A stretch of DNA of 64,000 nucleotides from Solea solea (GCF_958295425.1 NC_081145.1:19824465-19888464), one strand, 5' to 3'; shown: positions 1-12,787, counted from the first letter of the stretch. The notes: generated by a model not told the origin, from the sequence alone. Translations and numbers: made by a program.

Positions 1-475
1 TAGATGAGATGAGTGAGAAAGTCCAGGGCCTCCTTTGCTTCCTCTACCTGCTTCTTATCATCCACAGGATATTATGACACACACTGCCGGCACATATTTG
101 CACTCACTGCACCACACACACGCTCGGCAGTAGTGTTAATATCACAACGTCACCGGGGCGCACAATCGCACTGTAAGACAAAGCAGACTCCGTCTCCTGT
201 CTGCTACAGGACACCGAGCACCAGGTTGGTGATTGTCTGAGGGAAATCGATGTGTAGGAAGGAACATGTCGGGAGAAACAACAGGCCTTTAAGCATCCAT
301 AAAGAGACGCCAATCGAAAGTATTCAAATGAAAGGGATTACACTGTATTATGTACTAATACAGCACAGTGTGTACTTCATGGGGGACAAGGTGGGGCCAA
401 GCTGCAATGTAGATAGCGTCTGGTTAATGAACGTAAGCTGATCTCTTGTCACGGATTGTGTGTCTTGTTTTCCAG
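1..475 (+). other. Intron of the anoctamin gene (left edge)
   Basis: No exon of the channel could be found here. The stretch ends in the acceptor TTTTCCAG at 468-475 that begins the first visible exon. Short open frames in it resemble nothing known. Confidence 0.7.
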
Positions 476-3400
476 CATGGAGATCTGCCACCCAAGGAAC
501 AACATCACCATGTGTCCTCTGTGCGACAAAGTGTGCAGCTACTGGAGACTCAGCACAGCCTGTGGAACCGCTCGGGCCAGCCACCTGTTCGACAACCCTG
601 CCACCGTTTTTTTCTCTATATTCATGGCACTGTGGGGTGAGAGAGTGTGCTGACTCAGAAATACACTAATATGATAAGTGTTCAAACTATGCCTAGCTAC
701 ATGTGCTGGTTATTTTTAACAGAACTGATCCTTCATTAAAGCATATGCCCTTACGCACTGTTATAAAACCTCCCTGCACACTGTGCATACACTTAATAAC
801 AAATGAATTGCAATGTTTTGGTCCTTTTATAAGACAATCTTAAAAAAGATGTGTGTATTTTTCTCACACAAAGCTGCCATGTTCATGGAGCAGTGGAAAA
901 GAAGGCAGATGAGACTGAACTACGAGTGGGACCTGACTGGGTTTGAAGATGAGGAGGTGAGTGGGTGCTGTTGGTAATGATATTACTTGCTGCGTTGATT
1001 TTAAGCAACCAATAACATCAACAAGAAGAAACAGGAAAAGTTCGAAAATGCAGTTTTAAATGTGAAATATACGCTAAGATCTGAGAAAAAGTTGAAAACA
1101 CATTTAGAGATGTTTCATGTTTAATCTGATATGTTTTTTGTTTTTTTATGTTTACTAACAGTAACAGCAACTAATCGTGACCCTTACCCCCCACTTTTTG
1201 TTTCTCTCTCTCTGGGTTATTTTTCACAGGAAGCTCTCAAGGTTTGAATAAATCATTATTTCTAGATAAACTTATCACATTTTTCCTTTTTCATTTGCTG
1301 CTGCTGCCACACTTTCATCATAACACCACACACAAAAAAATTTGTTTTTATCGGTAGCAAAGGTTTTATATCATCAGAATTTGTTGGTTGCAAAAACTGA
1401 AATTGCTTTAGTGACCATAAACTCAAAGTTAATTGGCAAAAATGCGGGAATTGAACAGAATCCGTGTGTGTTGTTGAGTTTGTGTACTTGTATTCAGATG
1501 ATCACATCCTACCTGTAGACAAAAAACAGGAAGGAGCAGTGAAGTTCTTCAATTAAAAAGTCCAGGCTTACTAATATGGATGACAGTTGGGCAGACTATA
1601 ATACTGAAGAAACTCGAAACTAAACCAGAGCGACATTAACTAAACACAGTGCGACAGAACAGGTGAACTGACAAATGAGACTGGCGAGCTAAATGATTAA
1701 AAGTGAAATATGTTCGGGGCAAAGGAGGTAAAACAGAAAAAAGACAGGAAGAAGACACACAAGGGAGAACATACAAAGTAAATGGAGGTTATCCAAAGTG
1801 CAAAACCAAAAATCCAAACCAACTGAAATACAAAATGAACAGGTTCAAAGCGTTTGTCACCGGGGGGAGATCATGATAGTCAGACCTCAGCTCCAACACG
1901 TCTGTGTATATGTATGAGGTACAAATGTCCAGTTCACTTATAAATATTTGGACAGTTGTACATGTTTTGATCTTCAGGTTCTGAGCTTCAGCTCCTTTAA
2001 TTTGAAATAAAGTAATGGACGCGACGTTAAAGTGCAGAGTCTCAGCTTTGATGTGGGGAGGTTTATGTGACAGTCCAAGAACTGTGTCGGAGACGTTTCC
2101 CCTTAACGCACAAACTGCAACGGTCCAACAGTAATTGACTCGATGGATGCGATGTAACGTTGTTGTTGAATACTTTAAAACACTCCATCACACTCCAGGT
2201 ATGAGAGATGACACTGAGGAACAAGGTGTTTCATGTTTGGTTGACACTGCTCTGCTGCTTTTCTTCCTGAAGCTGCTTTTCACACAGTCACTGAAGTGCA
2301 CATTTTCCTGCCAGCCCTCACACAGCAGGGATATCTCTGGAAATGTGTCCTGCATGCTGCACACGGACGCCACACCTCACCTGAATGTCTCGGAAAAAGC
2401 TTCTGCTGTTGTGAACGTGTCTAGTCCTAGCAGTTTCCCCCTACAGCCACTACAGTTCACTACAAGCCTCATGGTGACCTTTGACCTTATTTTTCAGTAC
2501 GTCGTTGTACATTGTAATATCATCATCATCATCATCACAATACAGAGAGCACACAGAATATGTTGTGACAAACTGTACCGTATATATGCTGTATGTCATA
2601 CACAGACATGGATAATTATTCCTATGGCGTGTAAAACTCTTTGATACACAGCTCAGACTTTTTTAATCCACATAGATTAAGGTAGGTCCAAACAAAGGAA
2701 ATAATCTCATTGAAACTATTCATGTTACTACAAACAAATCAATCCTCCCTGTCGCTGATCGGTACATGGCGGCCCATGACTCGTGACTGATACTTGGATA
2801 ACAATGAGGGTGCAGCCGTGGTACACATGCATCTGGTAACTTCAAACTGTTTCTGTAGTTCAATGTCATTTCTGCTTGTGTCACTATCACAGGACCATCC
2901 GAGGGCTGAATATGAATTCAAGGTGATGCAGAAATCTATGAGCAAAGATCAAAAAACCAAGCACAAGGTGATTACGTTCACTACATTACTACCAGCTATA
3001 ACATTACTATGCTATAATTACAGTATAATGCAAAGGCAGCGACTATCTCTGCAGTTATCATGGAAATGTGATTAAATGTCAGTTTCATAAATATAGACAA
3101 ATTGCAACACAGGGAAAAAAACTTTAAGCTATCTGAGTGTCAGCATAAGAATACACTATGTTAAGCACACTGTATGTATACCTGAGTAAGAGATTCAAAC
3201 ACAGAAATCAGTGTCGATTTGAACTAAGGGATGGAAGTGGCAGTGGGTCAGCAACTCATGATGTTAAATCATTATGGCCTTTTTGGGGGAGACGAAGCCA
3301 GTTTACACACTTTAGCTTCCTCTTGGAAATGTTTGTCAAATGTTAGATAAAGCAGCAAACATATTCATAAGATGCAACATTTACAGTGCACTCTTCCACA

Positions 3401-5300
3401 GTTGTTGCAAACATGTTTTGTCTTTTCCAGGTGGAAAAGCTCACCTTTCGAGACCGCCTTCCTGCCTACATGACTACTGTTGTCATGATGTTGTTGATGG
3501 TAAGGAAAACCCCCTCGTGTGCATGGCACCTTACTGAACACAGATTATTCCTTTGCCCTCACAGCCCATGCATTCCGCAGATTGGAGTTACCTTTGCTAT
3601 TGTGTTCGGAGTGATTCTCTACCGGATCTCCACCAAAGCCGCGCTCCATATGAGCTCCAATCCAGTCACACGGAGCCACGTGCAACTGACAGTAAAAACC
3701 ACTGCAGCCATCATCAACCTGGTGGTCATCCTCATTCTGGACGAGGTGTATGGTGCTGTGGCACGATGGCTCACTGTGTTAGGTAAGTGACATGTAAGAC
3801 TGGCTCAGTGGAGCCACAGGACTTGGACCTGCATCTTCTTATATTTTCCTTTGCACTGAATAAACACTGCAATGTGCTTGGTTTGCCTTCTGAAAGGCAT
3901 TGTTTTCGAGACTGCGAGATTCACTGAAAAAAACATGTCTTGCAAAGGAAATTGTCCGGAGACTAGACTTTTTTTAAACCCACTCTGGGCTTCTTATGTG
4001 GTCAAAGTGAGCCTCTTGTGGCCTAAATTAGTATTACAGTACATCAAATGATCCTGACTAAAAACAATAAGTAATCCCACTCTTAAATGGCGGAGGAACT
4101 TTGTTCAGAATAAACTTTTACTCTTTAAAAGTGTGAAAACTGTGTTTACTTTTAGAGGTTCCTAAAACAGACAAGAGTTTTGAGGAGCGGCTTATCTTCA
4201 AGACCTTCATCCTCAAGTTTTTCAATGCTTTCACTCCTATCATCTACATTGCTTTCTTCAGGGGAAGGTTAGTAACGTCACATCACAATTACCTTATATC
4301 CTTATATATATTTAAGCTAAAAATCTGCATGCTCATTCATTTTGTTTCTTCTAGATTGGTTGGCAGACCAGGCAGCTACTGGTATGTGTTTGAATCCTAC
4401 AGAATGGAAGAGGTCAGTTTTCTATTTTTACAAATGATGTGCAAAGTAAACCCTCTGTAATCTCACACTTGGATTAGGCTTGTTGTTCTCTACTTCAGTA
4501 CCTCTGCCAAGAATGTTTTTTGCCTGTCAATCTGTTTGTCTGTGAGCATAACTCAAAAAGGAAGGCATGGATTTTGATGAGATTCATCTACAGATGTACT
4601 GTATGTTATAGCACTTAGGAGAACGAAGGCTGGTGCGGAAGAGAATGTAATTTGATAGAATTACATAGAATCACCTGCATGTACCTGTATGCAAAATCCT
4701 TTGGGGCAAATTTGGTCCATTTGTGATTACTTAGGTTTTCTTTGTGTATCTTTGTGTGTTTTACACTGAACTATGTTCATGCATCAGTGAGGAACTACCT
4801 TTATACTACATTTACACTAAGTTGAAGGTTGATTTCATTCAGCCGCCGCTACAGAACACTCACACAGAATGTTGCTGCATGTTTCGTGCAGGACATGCCT
4901 TCAGGGAATCATCCAAGCAATATGTTTTTTGTGGTCCTCGTAGCACTCATAACACAGGATGTGGGCTGTTTTCCAGTGTACTCATGGAGGCTGTCTGATG
5001 GAACTGTGTATCCAGCTGAGTATCACCATGTTGGGAAAGCAGCTAATTCAGAACAACCTTTTTGAGATTGGAGTGCCGTAAGTATTCATTACTCACTCAC
5101 ATTGTTGGGATGCAAATCACTGCCTCATCAGTAAGGAACAGGCTTTACAATTACCCCCATCTATTCCTAGATGATTTAAATGTGTTCATGTTGACACTAT
5201 TAATCTAAAAGGCAATACAACATTAGGATGTCACTATAGTTGCATACAATTAGAGTAACCTGATAAAAAGGTGAGCATGTTCACATTTCTATACTATGTG

Positions 5301-5337
<37 letters not shown>

Positions 5338-8300
5338 CAGCAAACTAAAGAAGCTGATTCGCTACATTCGGTCAAAGCAAGGTGGTTTTCAAGAAGAAGA
5401 GAGAAAGAAGAAGCTGCTGAGATATGAAACAGACCACTTCCTGGAGCCATTTGCTGGATTAACACCTGAATATATGGAAATGAGTGAGCACTGTCCTTGT
5501 TTATTTTCTATTTAAAGATCTAGGATGGTATATAGGAACATTCATGTTGCAATGCTACATGCAGAACGAACTGCTTAAGGACCATGTCAACATATTCCCT
5601 GAATAGGATGAAAATATATTGATTTTTAAATCTAAGAGCCTAGTTTCAGTCAGTGGGAAATAGAATTAAAACACAACAGGGCCAGATCATGCTCAGTGTG
5701 TCCTAGATAGTGTGCTACAGTATAAGCACAAGAAAAGGTGAACTAATAATCAGCTCCTATGGTGTAGATATCTGTGGTAAGATTCTTGTTAAACCTTGCA
5801 TCAAGAGTAAATCCAGTACTCATCACTATTTGGGAAGGAACTCTGCAACAGACAGTTAATATACTTGTATACTTGTACTAAATGTTGGTAATATTTGGTC
5901 TGTCTTCCTCTCCGTCCAGTCATCCAGTTTGGTTTTGTTACATTATTCGTGGCATCCTTCCCCCTGGCTCCGCTCTTCGCTCTGCTCAACAACATCATTG
6001 AAATACGACTTGATGCCAAGAAATTTGTGACTGAGCTGCGGAGACCAGTGGCAGCACGAGCCAAAGACATTGGTGGGTTGCAATCAACATACTGCAGCCG
6101 TCATTAAAAAAAAGAAAAAAATGTAGCTGTGACTAAAGAAATACATTAAAATCTTGATGAGATGTTCCTACTGCTGATATCCTGTTTACTTGCAAGTTAA
6201 AGCCAGGGTCTGTAATTCTGAAAAGCAGGCTGCACTTTCTTTGCAATTTTGCTCAATAATGTATAGTTTTCAGCGGTGTATGTATCTCTGGCTTGTGATG
6301 TTTATTTTTTTTTGTATTTATTACCTTTTATTTATTGATGGCTTTCAATAAATCTGATTGTACTTTGGAAACCAATTCTAGAAATTAGAGCTGCAAGTAA
6401 CGCTTATTTTCGTAATTGATTAATCTGTGGGTTATTTTCTCGATTTTTTTTTGAGCAATCGTTTGGTCCATAAAATGTCAGAAAACGTTAAAAAAACATA
6501 GATCACTGTTTGTCAAACCTGGATATGATTATGTTCTCGAATGTCTTGTTTTGTCCACGAACCAAAATGATTCTGTTTTTATGAATTCTTTGTTATCTGG
6601 AGCAAAGAAATCAAGAAAATATTAACTTAAAATAATCATAAATCTTGTTTTAATAATGAAAAAAGCTTCAAACCGATTAATCAAGTATCAAAACAGTTGA
6701 CGATTAATTTAGTAATCGATTAATTATCGATTAATTGAGTAATTGTTTCAGCTCTAATAGAAATAAAGTAAAGATATATAGATGATATTCAGTAGTTGAT
6801 GCATTATTGTTATGTCTACAGGAATATGGTACGACATACTGAGAGGAGTAGCAAAGGTGGCTGTCATCATCAATGTAAGTAACACATGAATGTATTGATT
6901 TATACTAATATAAATAGTTACCATTAATCTGATGATTCCACAATTTAATAGGGGTTAGACTGATTGATCAAAATGGAATATTAGAATAGAAGAATAATCC
7001 CCCACCCTACCACTTTGTCTCCAACAACTATTTCCTAGGCCTTTGTCATCTCCTTCACCTCAGACTTCATACCGCGCATGGTCTACCAGTACATGTACAG
7101 CCCAGATGGCTCCATGCATGGATTTGTGAACCACACAATGTCCTATTTTAATGTCAGCCACTTCCAGGATGGTAAAGAACCCATGGAGCCATTGTACCTT
7201 GGATATCCCGTTGAGATTTGCAGGTGAGTAATCAGTTCACAGTAAACATTTTAAATATCACAAAAAGACTACAAAAGACAATCTACTTTTGATGTTTTAT
7301 TGCTGTAAATAATACAATAAATAAATGGACATGGAAACAAATATTTGCATCTTGAACCTCTCACTGCAGTCAGGTACTTTTGTAGCTTTTAATAAGACCA
7401 TAGATGTTAGTTTGGCCCAACTCCTTATGTAACTAAATACGTAATTTTATCTCCAAGGTATAAGGACTACAGAGAGCCTCCTTGGTCAGTGACTCCGTAT
7501 GAAATCTCCAAGGAGTTCTGGACAGTGCTGGCTGTGCGACTGGCCTTTGTCATTGTTTTCCAGGTGAGGTGATACATCATAGAGATTTCTTTATTATTAT
7601 TATTATTATTATTATTGTTATTATGTGAGCAACAATACTGCTACTGTCATATATACTACTTTGTATTTAGTCTGCTGTGAATGTAATCACTGAAACAGTA
7701 AGGACTGTCAGTAGTAGTTCCACCTCGTCCCTTGTTTTACTTTTTGTCTTTGCTCTTCCTCACAAATTGTATTTTTTTGCAACTAAGCAACCACACTCAC
7801 ATACATGCCCAACAGTGGCGATTGCTCTAAGACAGCAAGCTTCCTCTACAATGTCGTCACATATGTGCTGTGTGCATTTACATTTCAATTCTAAACTTGC
7901 GCTAGAACACGATTAGAAGAATGTGTCACTAGTTTGTTCAGAATCAGCTATTTATAATGACTAACATGATTTTTGTATTCCCGTAGCAGCCTCTGCATTA
8001 AAACCACTTGAAACTTAGCTTCAACTGTTCTCTATGGGACGACACAAAATAGTTTTGGTTTTTCTGCGGCAAGCTCAACGGTGATTAGACAAATGTGGCA
8101 AAAACGTCACTTAAAGGGAAGCTGAGCTTAGCTGGGAGTCAATGAAGCCCAGTTTCTGCATGATGATTGTAGGAACTGTCTGAAAGGTGGAACAGTTTTT
8201 GATCGACAGTGTTGGAGAAACATACATGACCGCAGAGCCTTTTCTACCTTTAGTCCTGTGTGGATTTTGTGAAGGAAGTCTGAGGACAAATAGCTGGTTG

Positions 8301-8983
8301 TTTGTGTGTCATTTGCTCAGCGATATAGACCATTTTCATGCAGTATACACTGTAAATAAAAATATTATTACAGCATTTCAGTCCTACATAATTATCGTGT
8401 TTTCTTGTTCTAGTTGTTTGTTTGCAAAATGTATGTATAAATAACTGGGCCTGAAATGAGCTTCCCCTGTTTAAAAGACCAGCAACTGCCACTGTTGCCC
8501 AATCTACTGTATGTGAATGGTCATGTGATGAGCGTTTTCATGTGTGTTAGTATGCAGCTAAAACATTCATGTGCCTATCAAGTCTCAGTCAAACGTATTC
8601 TGCTACATCTAACACATACTGTGTTTTGCCTATAGGGGAATAATGCCATTTTAAAACTGGACTTTAGCTGTAATTTCACGTATTGGGAAAAATAAACACG
8701 ACTCTCTTTCATTTATCTGTACCAGAACGTTGTGTTGCTGATGAATGACGTTGTAGACTGGCTAATCCCAGACATCCCGAAAAACATCAGCCTCCAGATC
8801 CACAAGGAGAAGATTCTATTGGTAGAACTGTTCATGAAAGAGGAGCGAGTCAAGAGCCATATCCTTGAGAGCAGAGTCTCAGCAGGAGGCCCCGCTTTCT
8901 GCAGCAGGAGCAACAACAACAACAATTACACAACAGCTCACCCGCGCTCTTCTCCGCACACCAACAGCACCAAGAGCTTCTGA
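476..8983 (+). CDS. ano1: Anoctamin-1-like calcium-activated chloride channel (TMEM16A), 3' part
   Basis: Plasma-membrane chloride channel of the anoctamin family, opened by intracellular calcium. Fifteen exons join in one frame: 476-636, 874-956, 1230-1241, 2893-2967, 3431-3499, 3581-3782, 4156-4267, 4355-4412, 4977-5077, 5341-5483, 5920-6072, 6822-6874, 7039-7223, 7458-7563, 8726-8983. They give the last 589 residues; the cytosolic N-terminus and first membrane segment lie left of the window. Family hallmarks include [44 protein letters not shown] and [10 protein letters not shown]. All residues equivalent to the calcium site are present: Asn and Glu of QNNLFEIG (Glu codon 5064), both Glu of PEYMEM (5468, 5477), and Glu and Asp of IIEIRLD (6000, 6012). 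ANO1 is preferred to ANO2 because of [14 protein letters not shown] and FISFTSDF-type segments, but a few stretches resemble ANO2. The C-terminal tail after about 8865 is unlike mammalian ANO1 and has an Asn run. Membership of the ANO1/2 pair is certain; the exact paralogue is less so. Confidence 0.92.
1230..1241 (+). other. ano1: 12-nt microexon EALK of the anoctamin gene
   Basis: Between the exon ending GFEDEE (donor after 956) and the exon starting DHPRAEYE (2893) sits a 12-base exon with acceptor TTTTCACAG and donor GTTTGA. It codes Glu-Ala-Leu-Lys in phase 0. Mammalian ANO1 has the equivalent 4-residue alternative segment c (Glu-Ala-Val-Lys) at this place. Its donor is weak (G-T-T-T-G-A), which fits optional inclusion. 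Inclusion or skipping keeps the frame. Confidence 0.85.
1900..2200. repeat. Degraded DNA-transposon-like interspersed repeat in anoctamin intron
   Basis: Contains phrases such as TATAAATATTTGGACAG, CAGCTCCTTTAATTTG and GTTAAAGTGCAGA, which recall an abundant fish interspersed repeat, probably derived from a Tc1/mariner-type DNA transposon. The ends are not defined. The family call rests on memory of the pattern, not on a search. The remainder of the 957-2892 intron region shows no other gene. Confidence 0.4.
5305..5336 (+). repeat. (GT)16 microsatellite directly before a splice acceptor
   Basis: Sixteen GT units run up to TTCAG, the 3' splice site of the anoctamin exon at 5341-5483. There is no ordinary pyrimidine tract between the repeat and the AG. 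Confidence 0.97.
6386..6756. mobile_element. hAT-type non-autonomous transposon (371 bp) in anoctamin intron
   Basis: The element begins TAGAGCTGCAAGTAA and ends TAATTGTTTCAGCTCTA, so the outer 8 bases are perfect inverted repeats and the next bases match partly. It is flanked by an 8-bp target duplication with one mismatch: CTAGAAAT at 6378-6385 and ATAGAAAT at 6757-6764. An 8-bp duplication is the hallmark of hAT elements. The inside is AT-rich with repeated ATTAATCGATTAAT-like blocks and no transposase frame. Confidence 0.85.
7590..7622. repeat. (ATT)n microsatellite
   Basis: Simple ATT trinucleotide run in the last intron of the anoctamin gene. Confidence 0.9.
7813..8494. mobile_element. 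hAT-type non-autonomous transposon, copy 1 (682 bp)
   Basis: Starts CAGTGGCGATTGCT and ends AGCAACTGCCACTG; the terminal inverted repeats match in 12 of 14 bases. The flanks are ATGCCCAA (7805-7812) and TTGCCCAA (8495-8502), an 8-bp target duplication with one mismatch, as expected for hAT. It lies in the last intron of the anoctamin gene, about 230 bp before the final exon. A second copy is at 41545-42092. No transposase frame is visible, so it would depend on an enzyme made elsewhere. Confidence 0.9.
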
Positions 8984-10425
8984 TGCTTTTGACAGTGATT
9001 TTTTTTTTGGTTCACTCTTGGTGAGCAAGTCTTAGCTTGCTAGCAGCCTGCTTGCTCAGGCCAAGTTAAACTCTGTGATTTTGTTCTTGTTCGGAACATT
9101 CCAACAACTGGGAGAGCAGCTGGTTGACAATGCATGAGGAAAGTAAATGTTGGGCCAAATGTGTGTGGAGCGCAGCAAAACTGTACAGCGACCTGTACAT
9201 GTGCACACATTTGTGAACGTGTACAAAGATCTCTACATGTGTTGTCAGATTTGTGACTGTGTATGGGAATCTTTGAATGTGTGTATTCAGGGTTTTATTC
9301 AAAACGTTAATTTTAAACAGTGCTAGATAACATACTAGTGGTGTACATTTAGGAACATGACGCCAAGAAAGTAACAAAAGAGAAAACAAAAAGAGAGAAC
9401 ATAGAGACAGACAACCATTCACACTTACAGGTATATTTAGACACTCACCAATTATTCTTCATGAGGAAAACCTGGAAACTTTGAATCCTGGTTTGAACAA
9501 CCTGGATTCTTATCTCAGTATACAGATCCTGCATTTGAACATACAAAGTCTGTTGGTGAGGATTTTGGGATCCAAAGGCGTTCTGGTTTCTGTGTCTAGT
9601 TTGTTTGACCAAGCATTTTTGAGTTTCTTTTTTGCATGGAGAGCAAAAGATGGACTGACATCTGTCAGGCATCATCTATAGCATATTAGCCCAAAAATGT
9701 GCTAGTTGTGAAAATCCAGTTATACGTGGCAATATTTTTTCTCACGTTGCCAGTTGGAATTCAAAATGGTATGCGGTGAACCAAAGTCATCCACTATCAT
9801 ATACTGGAAGCCCCGAAAAATATTGGCTGTTGCTCCCAGAGGATAATTTGTAACCACACAAGAGCCAGTGAATGGTGAGATTATCTGGACTAAGAATGTT
9901 CTTGCTGTAAAGGCCCTGGTATACCTCCGCACACTGTGAGCATGATGCGAATTGCGTCATCAACGCGCAACATGCTCACCATGCAGAAAAAAGATATTCG
10001 ACAACAGAAGAAGTAGTCCCCAAGGATAGTCTTCCGAGCTTCGACCTGGCGACCCTCGAACCAGCTGACACCCTGACTCCCCTGCCCAACAGGCGTTTCA
10101 GCTGTGAGCCGCTCGAACCAGTATATCCGAGGGAGCTGTAGCATCGTTCTTTTCTTTGGTAGGAATGCGTCCTATTCCCTACGTCCAGACGTGTACCGCC
10201 ACCTCGATGGTATAGTGAGATACTACAGGACCCTGATGTGTGAGTATACCAGGGTCCCCAATGTGCGACTCGAAATTCGAAAGTATACCAGGGCCTTAAG
10301 TCCACTGTGTCGATCATAGCACCAGTGTGTCACCAGTGAGTATTGCTTAAAGCATAAAATGATTTTTATAACTATTTAAAGCAATACCATCGCTGGACCC
10401 ATGGAGCATTCAAACCCCAAATAAA
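8984..10425 (+). other. Anoctamin 3' UTR and flanking sequence
   Basis: The stretch follows the stop codon TGA at 8981-8983. A canonical AATAAA at 10420-10425 is a plausible polyadenylation signal, but another transcript end cannot be excluded. If this end is right, the 3' UTR contains the Harbinger-like element at 9911-10296. No further coding sequence is seen. Confidence 0.45.
9911..10296. mobile_element. PIF/Harbinger-like MITE (386 bp)
   Basis: The left end reads AGGCCCTGGTATAC and the right end GTATACCAGGGCCT, a perfect 14-bp terminal inverted repeat. Both sides carry the trinucleotide TAA (9908-9910 and 10297-10299), matching the 3-bp TWA target duplication of PIF/Harbinger elements. 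A further internal copy of GTATACCAGGG lies near 10244. The inside holds no transposase. Confidence 0.8.
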
Positions 10426-12781
10426 AACATATTATCTGAGTGAAAAAAGTGCCTTGTGCTACACTCCTGCTGTACCTGACAGTTGTGGTTGTTGTTTTTG
10501 TTTTTCCTTATCCCGATTTGAAGCTTATATGCAGCATTAGCACATTTGCATGTCTGCAGAAGTCCGTTATGGTTTGTTAGATGTAAATGTCCTCATTTAT
10601 CCATGTCCGTGGCAGTTTATGCAGACATTTTGCAGCGGACGTACACAAGCATTTTCTGACTGTGTAGACTCTACCCTCTGACTTTGCATGCTACCTGTAC
10701 TACATCCACTTTCCACAGTAACCATGGAGGCAAGCTTGAGGTGATGCTTGAAGGTCAAGGTTTGTACCCACACATGTACAACCATCGCGCAAATAATAAA
10801 AGGAGATATAAAAGAGGGCAAACTCCTGGCAAGAAATCCCCTGTATTGGAATGGAATACAATATTGAGTCTGCATCAATAGAGCGCAAGACTAATGTGAA
10901 CCCTTGTGTTACTATGATTGGATCTGCCTACATGTGTACATGAAAATGTACGCGCCAGGCTAAAACAAATCTGCTGTGGGGAGCATCCAAACCAGTGATG
11001 CAGTGCAGCTGCAAATGCTACTATAGCTGACTGTTTACAACATGCAGAAACAGGCTAAGCCACATTTCCATTACTTCCCTCATCAGTGCCAACTTTACAA
11101 CCTGAAAGACCATTGGCGTGCACAGGCGGGGCAATCGCCCCCTACATGACAGCGTCCCAAAGAGTGTCCTTAGAGAAAATGATACTCAGTGCTGTACAGA
11201 AAATGTCCACAACACTGTGATAGATAGTGGTATACACAGGTGTGTGAGAATGTGGGAGGTTATATTCTTGTGGTGCCTCCTTCATCTTTGTGCACTAGGT
11301 GCCCTTTTAATCTTTGCCCCTGCCCTCCCAAATGTCTTTGCACACCACTGTGAAAAACTTTCTGAATATCTACAAATTGGTAAAATAAAACAACATTAAT
11401 GGATCATCATTGTTGCAGAGTCTTCTTAATACATCTTCAACAGTAAGTAAAAAGAAACACTTTTATAATTGGTGTTATACGTTCTGTCTGATCTACATGG
11501 TTTGTATTGTATTGTTGGGGAACCAGTTCCTGTTTCTTAGACCCTGCGTATACTAAGCTGTGATGCATTTCGAGCATGAACTGAATACGTCACTAATTCT
11601 GTTTCCTATGATCTAATCAAAGGGAGCAACAAGGAACTGCAGTGTGAACCTCCAGTAACACAACAGGTGAGAACAGACACTCTGTACGCAAACTAAATGT
11701 GGTTGTGTCACCACACAGTTTAAATGCAAGCTCTCTTAAGAACGTACAAGAACGTCTTCTACCCTGCGTTTGAGTTTATTGTTTTGACAACAAGTATTTC
11801 TGGATATTGTCACAGTTATCTATTTTTTAAAAATGCAATTATGTTACCACAATACATTCATGTAAGTTACGGGAACCAGCAGGCAGCATCAGCTGAGACG
11901 GGCAATTGCAGTACACAATTACAATCTATTTTTAGGCACAATCTTAAAATAAGAAGGCAATTTAAAATTGATTTAATATAAAATGCATTGAGAAGGCTGT
12001 CCGTAGAATCCCTGTATTACTATATTAGTTTGCATATCATCTTAATGTCCTCTGAACATCATTTCCTGTAATAATCAGAATAATTACCCCATGTACACCC
12101 AGTAAGTAGCTGAATAAAAGACTCAGCAGAGAACTGCAGGGCATGAGATTGAACAGTGTTTTTTTTGATGTGACTCATCAAATCTTCCAACTCTCCAAGT
12201 CCAAAATGCCATTTGGATCACAACCAGAGGAACTGGTAAACTGTACATAGCAATCTCAAATTCATAGCTATTACAGCTAAATATTTAATTTGCATTATCT
12301 AACATTTATGGCATCATTTTTTTTGAGTGACCAGTTTACCAGGATATGAAGTGTAGAAGTGTCTTTACTAAGGAGTTTCTTTCTCTTTAAAATATTTAGA
12401 GTTGAGCAAAGTGGCCATTTCTGGGAAAAGTTATAGGTACAGATATGTGCAAATGATAACCAAATTGTTTGCACAGTTTTGTTGAATTGGTGCAATTAAG
12501 ATATTTTGTGATGATGGATAGACATTTACTACTTTATGTAGTTTGGGTATAAAGTATACATCTGTCAATGAGACAAGTGTTTATAGATCAATAAGAAAAA
12601 CTAATCATAAAATGTCTTTAAGGATAATTCTAGCATATTTTATATTCCACAAATCACAGAACAGCAAGTACAACCAACTTCATTCAGAGAAGAGAAAAGA
12701 AATTAGCAGAACATTTTAAATCACATTTTAAATTCAAATGCATTGTGTAATAGTAAGTAATTTCACAGCCTCTCTCAAGCA
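10426..12781. other. Intergenic stretch between anoctamin and olfactomedin-like gene
   Basis: No exon, RNA gene or clear transposon end was found in these 2.3 kb. Open frames are short and resemble no family. Confidence 0.6.
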
Positions 12782-12787
12782 TTTATT
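12782..12787 (-). terminator. Polyadenylation signal AATAAA of minus-strand olfm4-like gene
   Basis: On the minus strand AATAAA falls about 50 bases after the stop codon at 12835-12837. It would give a very short 3' UTR; other signals further downstream are possible. Confidence 0.5.

Noticed and set aside
2135..2644. 169-aa open frame inside an anoctamin intron
   Set aside because: It has no recognisable domain, contains an ATC-repeat-coded Ile run and overlaps a transposon-like repeat. It is best explained as chance.
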